From Clostridiales bacterium Firm_11 (lineage in GTDB: Bacteria > Bacillota > Clostridia > Christensenellales > Aristaeellaceae), in NCBI GenBank assembly GCA_001604105.1, contig LVAQ01000004.1, positions 139,276-176,956 on the forward strand: a stretch of DNA of 37,681 bases, given 5' to 3'. Of the stretch, positions 1-7,593 are shown piece by piece. The position numbers and the translations under genes were made by a program. Numbering within the stretch: position 1 is the first letter of the stretch; every line of letters begins with the position of its first letter. Below the pieces are notes generated by a model. It saw nothing but the letters and a program-made list of their open reading frames with translations, was not told the origin of the DNA and made no database searches.

Positions 1-171
1 GGTATGGCAAGTCGCGCTAGGAGTACAGGAAAGTCGTCCGCTGCTACTGCGCGTGGCGGGGTAGTGTTGTGTTAGGAAGCTCTGCGCGCAGTAGCACCGA
101 CCGACAAGCCTGTCCTCCGTCGCGCGACCCGCCATACCTCCCCTTGCGTTATTCAGGCGACAGGGGTGGAA
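1..171 (+). repeat. Structured GC-rich repeat, copy A
   Basis: This segment is an imperfect palindrome and one of two copies of the same element; the other lies inverted at 414-539. The outer stem pairs GGTATGGC (1-8) with GCCATACC (131-138) and GTCGCGC (11-17) with GCGCGAC (123-129). Inside it are two conserved blocks, GTACAGGAAAGTCGTCCG (23-40) and CCGACCGACAAGCCTGTCC (about 97-115). Between them is a 12-bp perfect hairpin, TGCTACTGCGCG (42-53) with CGCGCAGTAGCA (85-96). The copy ends with GGCGACAGGGGTGGAA (156-171), which copy B shares. The window begins at base 1 of the outer stem, so the true left boundary may lie outside. The small open frames here look like by-products of the repeat. 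Function unknown; a structured RNA or a non-autonomous mobile repeat are the two obvious options. Confidence 0.7.
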
Positions 172-413
172 ACACGGGCGGTGGTGGCTTGGATGCAAAG
201 TGGTTTGTAAGCAAGGCTGTTTTATGTTGGAAAGCATGCCGTGCCTTTCCTTGGTAAAGTGCATAGTACGAAGAATTTTCCTGCTATCACGAAAATAGCA
301 ACAACGGCAATCGAACCAAAACACCATCGTAACAATTCCTATGAGACTACGAAGAACCCGTTACCATTATGATTGCCGCCACAAATGAACAACGAAACAA
401 CAAAGGTAGCAAA
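172..413. other. Spacer between the two repeat copies, no gene seen
   Basis: This lower-GC stretch lies between the inverted copies. I see no open frame with a ribosome-binding site, no RNA gene and no clear promoter. Confidence 0.5.
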
Positions 414-539
414 TTCCCCCCTGTCGCCAGAGTACAGCAAGGCGGGTGGTGCGAGGGGTCGCTCGCAGGCGGACAGGCTTGTCGGTCGGCGCCGCAGCGC
501 CGGACGACTTTCCTGTACGTCAAGGGCGACCCCTCGCAC
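414..539 (-). repeat. Structured GC-rich repeat, copy B (inverted)
   Basis: On the minus strand this matches copy A in order: outer stem, GTACAGGAAAGTCGTCCG (plus 501-518), a small hairpin, CCGACCGACAAGCCTGTCC (about plus 471-489), and a tail matching the GGCGACAGGGG block (plus 414-428). The outer stem is a perfect 14-bp pairing of 449-462 with 526-539, GTGCGAGGGGTCGC with GCGACCCCTCGCAC. Its sequence differs from the outer stem of copy A, but both pair. The inner hairpin is only GGCGC-CGCA-GCGCC (488-501), against a 12-bp stem with a 31-base loop in copy A. Conserved unpaired or internal blocks with interchangeable stems point to selection on structure. Confidence 0.7.
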
Positions 540-732
540 CCTGCCCGCCGCCTTCGAAGGCGACATCCGAAGGTTGCAAGGGCGAGCGGAAAGCCCTTGC
601 CCGCCCCGCAGGGCGGAACCCTGCCCAAGCGGCTGCGCGCCGCAACGCACAAAAAGAGCCGCCAACGGCGGCAACTGGGGTGCAGGGGATTACCCGCCTG
701 CACCCTTGCGGCTTTGTGGTTACAAAGCCTGC
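540..732 (-). repeat. Run of GC-rich hairpins downstream of RNase J
   Basis: This gene-free stretch holds a series of hairpins: the palindrome GCCTTCGAAGGC (550-561), GCAAGGGC with GCCCTTGC (576-583 and 593-600), GCAGGG with CCCTGC (608-613 and 619-624), the terminator hairpin (657-672), and GGGTGCAGG with CCTGCACCC (678-686 and 697-705). The run continues directly into repeat copy B, so the 3' side of the RNase J transcript could be one long structured region. Long overlapping open frames here have no ribosome-binding site and low-complexity, Arg/Pro/Ala-rich translations; I do not accept them as genes. Confidence 0.55.
651..672 (-). terminator. Rho-independent terminator of the RNase J gene
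   Basis: Read on the minus strand this is GCCGCC-GTT-GGCGGC followed by TCTTTTT. It lies about 60 bases beyond the RNase J stop codon and is oriented to end that transcript. Confidence 0.75.
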
Positions 733-2400
733 TTATATCTCCATGATGATGGGCAATACCATGGGATTGCGCTTGATCTTCTCAAAAATGTAGCGGTGAA
801 GCTCATCTTTGATGCGGTTTTTCATGTTCTGCCACTCGCTGCCATCAATGCGGCCATAGCTCTTGATGATGTTGCGGGTAAGCTCGCGGCTGCTTTCGAT
901 GATATCCTCGTTTTCGCGAACATAGACAAAGCCGCGGCTGATGATATCCGGCCCGCTGGCGAGAGTGCCGTTATCGCGGTCAATCGCCATCACCACGATG
1001 ATGAGGCCGTCCTGGCTCAGGTGCTTGCGATCTCGCAGAACCACGTTGCCCACATCGCCAATGCCCAGACCGTCTACCAGCAGACCGCCGGTCGGCACGA
1101 TGCCGGTGATGGCCAGGCTGGTCGCGCTCATTTCGATTACCTGACCCAGTTCCGGAATCACGATGTTCTGGCTGGGCGTGCCAAGGCTTTCGGCCAGCTC
1201 GGCGTGCTGCCACATCTTGCTGTACTCGCCGTGGTAGGGGATAAAATACTGCGGCTTGAGCAGCACGTGCAGTAACTTGATTTCTTCCTGGCAGGCATGG
1301 CCGGACACGTGCACATCGGCAATTTTGTTGTAGACTACGTTCGCGCCGCAACGGTAAAGCTGGTTGATTACGCGGTTGATGGGCTTTTCGTTGCCGGGGA
1401 TGGGGCTAGCGGAGATGATGATCATATCGCTGGCGCGAATTTGCAGTTTGCGATGCTCGCCATAGGCCATGCGTGTGAGGCCTGCCATGGCTTCGCCTTG
1501 ACTGCCGGTGGTCACGATGAGCAGCTGATCATCGGGATAATTGTCAATATCATCGATGTCGACAATGTTCTCTTCGGGGATCTTCATCTCGCCGATGGAC
1601 ATGGCAACGCGCGTAACGTTGATCATGCTGCGCCCGATAAAGCATACCTTGCGGCCAAACGCCGCGGCGCTGTCCACGACCATTTGCGCGCGGTGCACAT
1701 TGCTTGCAAACATCGCCACGATGACGCGGCCTTTGGCTTGCTGAAAATAGTCCAGGAACGTTTGCGCGATCTTGGTTTCGCTCATGGTAAAGCCCTTACG
1801 ATCTACGTTGGTAGATTCGCACAGGAAGGCCAGCACACCTTTTTGGCCGAGCGACGCAAAAGTCGCAAGGTCGGTAACGCCGCCTTCAATGGGCGTATAG
1901 TCGATCTTAAAATCGCCTGAGAAGACGACGGTACCCGCGGCGCACGTAATGGCAAGGGCGACAGCGTTTGCGATGGAGTGGTTCACATGGATGAACTCCA
2001 CGGTGAAGCCTCCAAGCTTGATGACATCCTTGGGCTTAATTACGTTGAGCGGGATGCCGGGCACGCGATGCTCCTTGAGCTTGAGTTCAACCAACGCAAG
2101 CGTTAGTTTGGTGCCGTACAAGGGCATGGGTACTTGCCGGAGCACATAAGGCGTAGCGCCGATGTGATCCTCATGGCCATGGGTGAGCAACAAACCGCGA
2201 ATGCGATCCTTGTTCTTGATGAGGTAGGTAACGTCGGGGATGACCAAATCGACGCCGAGCATATCCACATCAGGGAAGATAGAGCCGCAGTCAACAACGA
2301 TGATATCTTCGCCGTATTCAACGACGGTGATATTCTTGCCAAACTCGTCCACGCCGCCAAGGGGGATTATGCGCAGTTTAGGCTGTTCGATTTCTGTCAT
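733..2400 (-). CDS. rnj: Ribonuclease J
   Basis: This 555-residue protein has the usual length and layout of bacterial RNase J, a metallo-beta-lactamase/beta-CASP nuclease that acts on RNA as an endonuclease and 5'-to-3' exonuclease in mRNA decay and rRNA maturation. The metal-binding motif HGHEDH lies at residues 74-79. The start LRIIPLGGVDEFGKN is typical of the family, and the beta-CASP and C-terminal regions follow without a break. The ATG is preceded by a strong AAGGAGG site. A TATAAT box with an extended TG motif lies about 220 bases upstream, and a terminator lies downstream, so the gene is probably monocistronic. Whether it is the J1 or J2 paralogue cannot be told from one copy. Identification is firm. 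Confidence 0.96.
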   Translation of the reverse strand: MTEIEQPKLRIIPLGGVDEFGKNITVVEYGEDIIVVDCGSIFPDVDMLGVDLVIPDVTYLIKNKDRIRGLLLTHGHEDHIGATPYVLRQVPMPLYGTKLTLALVELKLKEHRVPGIPLNVIKPKDVIKLGGFTVEFIHVNHSIANAVALAITCAAGTVVFSGDFKIDYTPIEGGVTDLATFASLGQKGVLAFLCESTNVDRKGFTMSETKIAQTFLDYFQQAKGRVIVAMFASNVHRAQMVVDSAAAFGRKVCFIGRSMINVTRVAMSIGEMKIPEENIVDIDDIDNYPDDQLLIVTTGSQGEAMAGLTRMAYGEHRKLQIRASDMIIISASPIPGNEKPINRVINQLYRCGANVVYNKIADVHVSGHACQEEIKLLHVLLKPQYFIPYHGEYSKMWQHAELAESLGTPSQNIVIPELGQVIEMSATSLAITGIVPTGGLLVDGLGIGDVGNVVLRDRKHLSQDGLIIVVMAIDRDNGTLASGPDIISRGFVYVRENEDIIESSRELTRNIIKSYGRIDGSEWQNMKNRIKDELHRYIFEKIKRNPMVLPIIMEI

Positions 2401-3062
2401 AGGGAGAACCTCCTTTCGGGTGATGGCGACGCATGGCGACGCTTGATTATTTGCGGGTCGTTTATCATGGGTAAAGCGGTGTAACCGCTTTGCTTTTGAT
2501 CATTTTCAAATGGGTGCCATGATGTAGCCGCACAGCTGTGCCGCACGCAAACCGCTCGGGTTACCCCGTTTAGGGAATGCACTTTTCTCATGCAACCGGC
2601 TAACGATCCCTGAAACGAAGGTATTATACCACATTGCCAAGCGTTTGAACAGGGCTCTCACTACGGAAGTGCTGCCCACGGCAAAACGTGATTAGTGCAA
2701 AATGCTTGCGTTACAAGGGAAAGCGGATTGGGATGGCGCAGTTGGCGGAAACATCGACAAAGCTTACTTGCACAAGCGTTTCCCCGTCCTGCATAACATG
2801 GCTTTGCTCTCTATCAGCCGGATGAGCAGCGGATGAAAGCCCGTTTATACGGTTGATATGGACGGGGCATACCAATGGCCAGCACAAACTTGTTACAAAA
2901 AATCAAGGCCAACGGGATCATCAAGTGACCTCGCCGCGTGAATCATCCCGACGATGCATCTCAAGATGTGAAAACAGAGACGCGAGAAAAACGCGCGTCG
3001 TATGTCATGGGCGTATCGCCGCATGTCCACCTTAAACAGTGCTGCAGGGGCAACCAGTACGG
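2401..3062. other. Gene-free interval upstream of RNase J
   Basis: The left part is the RNase J leader and promoter. The remainder, about 2650-3062, shows no frame I trust. A 17-codon frame at about 2874-2927 is too short and weakly supported. A small hairpin, GACGCG with CGCGTC (2979-2984 and 2994-2999), lies below the 3' end of the RseC-like gene but has no good U-tract. Confidence 0.5.
2623..2650 (-). promoter_or_regulatory. Probable RNase J promoter
   Basis: On the minus strand, TGG-TATAAT forms an extended -10 element (TATAAT at plus 2623-2628). The -35 region (TGTTCA or TTCAAA) is weak. It gives a leader of about 215 bases before the RNase J start. Confidence 0.5.
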
Positions 3063-3503
3063 TTATGCCGGTCGGCAGCCGATTTGCGCTTCGTCCGGCA
3101 TAGCCGGGTATACCTGGGTTATGTGTGGCGACCATTCGGGTTTGCCCTTGACGCGGCGCTCGACGCCCCATAAAACACCGATGGACAGCCCTAAACCGAT
3201 CAGCGCGCCCAGCAGTGTGACAATATCATTGCCGCCGCCCAGCCAGACGCCAACGCCCAGCCCCATAAACATGGCAATCAAAGGAATTACATACGCGATG
3301 GCGGTTGCGGAGAGAAAACGTGTTTCCGGCATTTCCACACGAACCCAGTCGCCTACGGCGCATTGCGCCGCTAATGTGATTTCCCCTTGATGCGTGCCGG
3401 AACCGCAAGCCCCGCATTTTCCGCAGGCTTCCGGGCGTGAAAACCGGATGCTGGCCAGTCCCTTTGCTTGATCATAAGCGTATACTTGACCGAATTTTAC
3501 CAT
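3063..3503 (-). CDS. RseC/MucC-like membrane protein
   Basis: This 146-residue protein resembles the SoxR-reducing-system RseC family. An N-terminal soluble part holds a short cysteine cluster, CGKCGACG, near residue 25, followed by two adjacent hydrophobic segments at about residues 68-88 and 92-112, and a polar tail. In proteobacteria RseC works with the Rnf redox complex and the sigma-E system; in Clostridia such proteins are common but their role is not settled. I start it at the ATG at 3503, which has GAGGAG just upstream; the frame is open further 5' without a better site. No rnf gene or other partner is nearby. The family call is fairly sure, the function is not. Confidence 0.75.
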   Translation of the reverse strand: MVKFGQVYAYDQAKGLASIRFSRPEACGKCGACGSGTHQGEITLAAQCAVGDWVRVEMPETRFLSATAIAYVIPLIAMFMGLGVGVWLGGGNDIVTLLGALIGLGLSIGVLWGVERRVKGKPEWSPHITQVYPAMPDEAQIGCRPA

Positions 3504-3570
3504 GCGTAAAAAATCTCCTCGTCGTGTATCAAAAAGCGGCAAATCCTTTGCCTGAAAATTGGCACAGCGC

Positions 3571-3599
3571 TTGACACGAGCAAGCACAAGTGCTAAAAT
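3571..3599 (+). promoter_or_regulatory. rpoBC promoter
   Basis: TTGACA (3571-3576), a 17-base spacer and TAAAAT (3594-3599) form a near-consensus sigma-A promoter. The leader would be about 150 bases and contains a small imperfect hairpin at about 3645-3665. It shows that rpoB is transcribed from its own promoter here. Confidence 0.75.
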
Positions 3600-3759
3600 A
3601 TAAACTTGCATCAGTATCGTTACTATGCGAAGCCATGCCTGTCCGTTACCACGTATTGTACATGGTAGATGGCAAAAAAGCAACAGGAAATTCTGTGCTT
3701 GGCAAATGCCTTCCATAATGCCGCGATACGCTGCGAGAACATAAGGGGTGATAGCATAT

Positions 3760-6700
3760 ATGGTGCATGAGGTTCAAATGGGGAAGCTAAGGAAACGCAT
3801 GAGCTTCTCGCGCATCGACGAAGTATTGGACATGCCCGATCTGATCGAGGTGCAGAAGAATAGCTACAAGCGCTTTCTGGAAGAAGACCTCCGTGAGGTG
3901 CTTGCCGACGTTTCACCGATCACCGACTACACCGATAATTTGGTGCTCGAGTTCGTGGATTACTCCCTCGATGAGCCCAAAAATAGCGTGGAGCGCTGCA
4001 AGGAGCGCGACATGACCTACGCTGCCCCGCTCAAGGTTTTTGCTAGGCTAAAAAACCGCGAGACGGGCGAAATCAAAGAATCCGATGTGTTCATGGGCGA
4101 CTTCCCGCTGATGACCGATCACGGCACGTTCATCATCAACGGTGCGGAGCGCGTAATCGTGAGCCAGCTTGTACGCTCCCCGGGCGTATACTATGGCGAT
4201 ACCATTGACAAGGCCGGAAAGCACCTTTTCTCTACCACCGTGATACCCAACCGCGGCGCTTGGCTGGAATATGAAACGGATTCCAACGATGTGCTCTGGG
4301 TGCGTATTGACCGCGCGCGTAAGCTGCCCATTACGGTCATCCTGCGCGCACTGGGGTTTGGCACCGATGGGGAGATTATCGCCCTGCTTGGGGAGGATGA
4401 GCGCCTGCAGGCGACCCTCCAGCGCGGCGACAACGCGCAAAACCAAGAAGAAGGCCTGATTGAAATCTATAAGCGGCAGAAGCCGGGCGAACCTCCCACG
4501 CGGGAGAGCGCGCAGAATCTGCTCAACTCCCTGTTTTTTGACGCAAAACGCTACGACCTGATGCGTGTGGGCCGCTACAAGTTCAACAAGAAGCTTTCTT
4601 TGGCGACCCGCATCCAAGGGCACATCGCCGCGGAAGATGTAGTGAATCCCCACACCGGCGAGGTGATGGTCAGCGCGGGCGCAAAAATTGAAAAAGACGT
4701 TGCCCGCGAGATTCAAAACGCAGGCATCAACGCAGTGTATATCCAGTTGGAGGAGCACCGACACAAAGTGGTCGGCAATCACTTTGTGGATGCCAAGCAG
4801 TACCTTCCCTTTAACCCCAAGGATTGCGGCGTGCTGGAGATGGTTCATTATCCGACGCTCAAAGCCATCCTGGATGCCTGCGGCACCGATGCCGCGGCGC
4901 TTAAGCAAGCCGTGTGCGATAACGCCCACAACCTTGCGCCCAAACATATTCTTAATGACGATATCGTCGCTTCCATCAGCTATCTGCTGGGGCTGCCGTA
5001 TTCGGTGGGCACTACAGATGATATCGATCACCTGGGCAACCGCCGCCTGCGCCGCGTGGGCGAGCTTCTGCAAAACCAGATCCGCATCGGCCTGAGCCGC
5101 CTGGAGCGTGTGGTACGCGAGCGCATGGCCATTCAGGACGCGAACGATGTGCGCCCGGGCGAGCTGATTAACATTCGCCCTGTGAGCGCCGCCATCAAGG
5201 AGTTCTTTGGCAGCAGCCAGCTTTCGCAGTTCATGGATCAGCCCAACCCCCTTGCGGAACTGACCAACAAACGCCGTCTCTCCGCACTGGGACCCGGCGG
5301 CTTGAACCGTGACCGCGCAAGCTTTGAGGTGCGCGATGTGCACTACAGCCATTACGCCCGCATCTGCCCCATTGAAACACCGGAAGGCCCCAACATCGGG
5401 TTGATCGGTTCGCTGGCTACCTATGCGCGGATCAACGAGTACGGCTTTATTGAAGCGCCTTACCGCCGTGTGGATAAGAAGAGCCATCGCGTCACCGGCG
5501 AGATCGTCTACATGACTGCCGATGAAGAAGACTTCTATAAAGTAGCGCAGGCGAACGAAGCGCTGCTGGAGGATGGCACCTTTGTGCACAGCCGCATCAC
5601 TGTGCGTGACAGGGCGGAAATCATCGAGGTGCCCGTAGAACAGGTGGATTTCATTGATGTGAGCCCGCGGCAGGTTGTTTCTGTCGCCACAGCCATGATC
5701 CCCTTCCTGGAAAACGACGATGCCAACCGCGCTTTGATGGGCTCCAACATGCAGCGTCAGGCTGTGCCGCTGCTGGTGCCCGAAGCGCCGATCATCGGTA
5801 CCGGCATGGAATACAAAGCGGCGCAGGATAGCGGCGCGGTGGTTGTTGCCAAGGAAGACGGTGTGGTAGAAAAAGTTGCCGGTGATGAAGTGGTGGTCAT
5901 GAACACCCGTAAGGAGCGCCATCGGTATCATCTGCAAAAGTTCTCCCGCAGCAATCAGGGCACATGCATCAACCAGCGCCCGCGCGTTAAGGTGGGTGAG
6001 TCCATCCAGAAGGGCGATCTGATTGCCGATGGCCCCTCGACCGAAATGGGCGAGATCGGCCTGGGACGCAATGTGCTGATTGGATTTATGACTTGGGAAG
6101 GCTATAACTACGAGGATGCGATCCTCATCAGCGAAAAGCTGGTCAAAGAGGATTTTTACACCTCCATTCACATTGAAGAGTTTGAGAGCGAAGCCCGTGA
6201 AACCAAACTGGGGCCGGAGGAGATTACGCGCGATATCCCCAATATTGGCGATGACGCGGTGAAAGACCTGGACGAGTTTGGCATTGTGCGCATCGGCGCG
6301 GAAGTACACGCGGGGGACATCCTCGTTGGCAAGGTGACGCCTAAGGGTGAAACCGATTTGACCGCCGAGGAGCGCCTGCTGCGCGCCATCTTTGGCGAAA
6401 AAGCCCGCGAGGTGCGCGACACATCGCTTCGCGTGCCCCATGGCGAGGGCGGCATTGTGGTGGATGTGAAAACATTCACCCGCGAAAACAAAGACGAGCT
6501 CAGCCCGGGCGTCAATGAAATGGTACGCGTGTACATCGCCCAGAAGCGCAAAATCAGCGTTGGGGATAAGATGGCAGGCCGCCACGGCAACAAGGGCGTC
6601 GTCAGCCGCATACTGCGTGAGGAAGATATGCCCTTTATGCCGGATGGCACCCCGGTGCAAATCCTGCTCAACCCGATGGGCGTGCCTTCGCGTATGAACA

Positions 6701-7488
6701 TCGGCCAGGTGCTGGAAGTGCATTTGGGCATGGCGGCCAAAGCGCTTGGCTGGCATGTGGCCACCCCCGTATTTGACGGGGCGAACTATGAAGAAATCAA
6801 AGAATGCCTGACGCTTGCCGGCAGAGACCCCGATGGCAAGACGGAGCTGTACGACGGCCGTACGGGCGAGAAGTTTGAAAACCGCGTAACCGTGGGCATT
6901 ATGTACTTCCTGAAACTTCACCATCTGGTGGATGACAAGATGCACGCCCGCTCGGTGGGTCCTTACTCGCTTGTAACCCAGCAGCCGCTGGGCGGTAAGG
7001 CGCAGTTCGGAGGTCAGCGTTTCGGCGAGATGGAAGTGTGGGCATTGGAAGCTTACGGCGCCGCCAATACGTTGCAGGAGATCCTCACCGTCAAGTCCGA
7101 TGATATCGTGGGGCGTGTGAAAACGTATGAAGCCATTGTCAAAGGCACCAACATCCCCGCGCCCAGCGTGCCGGAAAGCTTCAAAGTGCTGCTGAAAGAA
7201 CTTCAATCGCTGGCGCTGGACATCCGCGTGCTGGATCGAGAGAAGAACGAAATCATCATCCGTGAATTGGAAGATGATGATGTGGAAGAAGCACCCGTGA
7301 CCGAGCGTTACGAGCTTCTGGAAGAAGCCGAAGAGGGCGAGCAGGAAGCCGCCATCAGTGATGAAGCATCGCTGGACATCGACTTTAACCTGGAGGATGA
7401 TGATCTGGACGATTTCAATATGGATCTGGATGATGATCTGAACATTGACCTGGATGACGAACAAACACCGCCCAAAACGGTTGAATAA
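3760..7488 (+). CDS. rpoB: RNA polymerase beta subunit
   Basis: This 1242-residue protein is the beta subunit of RNA polymerase. The start MVHEVQMGK fits the family, with AAGGGG at 3743-3748; the frame is open a little further upstream. The rifampicin-pocket region is clear: [20 protein letters not shown] at residues 487-506, then the conserved [15 protein letters not shown]. The residue at the position of E. coli His526 is Asn (N503, codon AAC at 5266-5268), a substitution known from rifampicin-resistant mutants in other species. The last roughly 70 residues form a very acidic tail rich in DDD and DLD units. The gene is followed by rpoC after 105 bases. The usual upstream neighbours rplJ and rplL are absent. 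Confidence 0.98.
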   Translation: MVHEVQMGKLRKRMSFSRIDEVLDMPDLIEVQKNSYKRFLEEDLREVLADVSPITDYTDNLVLEFVDYSLDEPKNSVERCKERDMTYAAPLKVFARLKNRETGEIKESDVFMGDFPLMTDHGTFIINGAERVIVSQLVRSPGVYYGDTIDKAGKHLFSTTVIPNRGAWLEYETDSNDVLWVRIDRARKLPITVILRALGFGTDGEIIALLGEDERLQATLQRGDNAQNQEEGLIEIYKRQKPGEPPTRESAQNLLNSLFFDAKRYDLMRVGRYKFNKKLSLATRIQGHIAAEDVVNPHTGEVMVSAGAKIEKDVAREIQNAGINAVYIQLEEHRHKVVGNHFVDAKQYLPFNPKDCGVLEMVHYPTLKAILDACGTDAAALKQAVCDNAHNLAPKHILNDDIVASISYLLGLPYSVGTTDDIDHLGNRRLRRVGELLQNQIRIGLSRLERVVRERMAIQDANDVRPGELINIRPVSAAIKEFFGSSQLSQFMDQPNPLAELTNKRRLSALGPGGLNRDRASFEVRDVHYSHYARICPIETPEGPNIGLIGSLATYARINEYGFIEAPYRRVDKKSHRVTGEIVYMTADEEDFYKVAQANEALLEDGTFVHSRITVRDRAEIIEVPVEQVDFIDVSPRQVVSVATAMIPFLENDDANRALMGSNMQRQAVPLLVPEAPIIGTGMEYKAAQDSGAVVVAKEDGVVEKVAGDEVVVMNTRKERHRYHLQKFSRSNQGTCINQRPRVKVGESIQKGDLIADGPSTEMGEIGLGRNVLIGFMTWEGYNYEDAILISEKLVKEDFYTSIHIEEFESEARETKLGPEEITRDIPNIGDDAVKDLDEFGIVRIGAEVHAGDILVGKVTPKGETDLTAEERLLRAIFGEKAREVRDTSLRVPHGEGGIVVDVKTFTRENKDELSPGVNEMVRVYIAQKRKISVGDKMAGRHGNKGVVSRILREEDMPFMPDGTPVQILLNPMGVPSRMNIGQVLEVHLGMAAKALGWHVATPVFDGANYEEIKECLTLAGRDPDGKTELYDGRTGEKFENRVTVGIMYFLKLHHLVDDKMHARSVGPYSLVTQQPLGGKAQFGGQRFGEMEVWALEAYGAANTLQEILTVKSDDIVGRVKTYEAIVKGTNIPAPSVPESFKVLLKELQSLALDIRVLDREKNEIIIRELEDDDVEEAPVTERYELLEEAEEGEQEAAISDEASLDIDFNLEDDDLDDFNMDLDDDLNIDLDDEQTPPKTVE

Positions 7489-7500
7489 ACACGCCTTGCC

Positions 7501-7533
7501 CCGCACGCCGCGCGCGGTACACTACGCGTGCGG
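7501..7533 (+). other. Intercistronic hairpin between rpoB and rpoC
   Basis: CCGCACGC (7501-7508) pairs perfectly with GCGTGCGG (7526-7533). There is no U-tract, so it is more likely an mRNA processing or stability element than a terminator. Confidence 0.5.
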
Positions 7534-7593
7534 CACGGGCGGGCGCAATGCCGTCTCCCTTTGATTGTCCAAGCCCGAAAGGAGTGGCCATAC

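Noticed and set aside
23..40. GGAAAGTC in the repeat core as RNase P RNA, which has a similar AGGAAAGTCC block.
   Set aside because: The element is far too short and lacks the other conserved RNase P regions.
1..539. The inverted repeats as a CRISPR array or an insertion-sequence end pair.
   Set aside because: There are only two copies, in opposite orientation, with no regular spacers, no cas genes and no transposase between them.
373..1275. A 300-codon plus-strand frame crossing the repeats and the 3' end of RNase J.
   Set aside because: The right half is antisense to the certain RNase J gene, and the left half is repeat-derived, Arg/Pro/Ala-rich sequence without a start signal.
2874..2927. 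A 17-codon peptide frame upstream of RNase J.
   Set aside because: It is very short, with a poor ribosome-binding site and no supporting context.
4048..7506. A 1152-codon open frame antisense to rpoB.
   Set aside because: It mirrors rpoB codon usage, has no ribosome-binding site and shows no domain. Long antisense frames are common in GC-rich-third-position genes.
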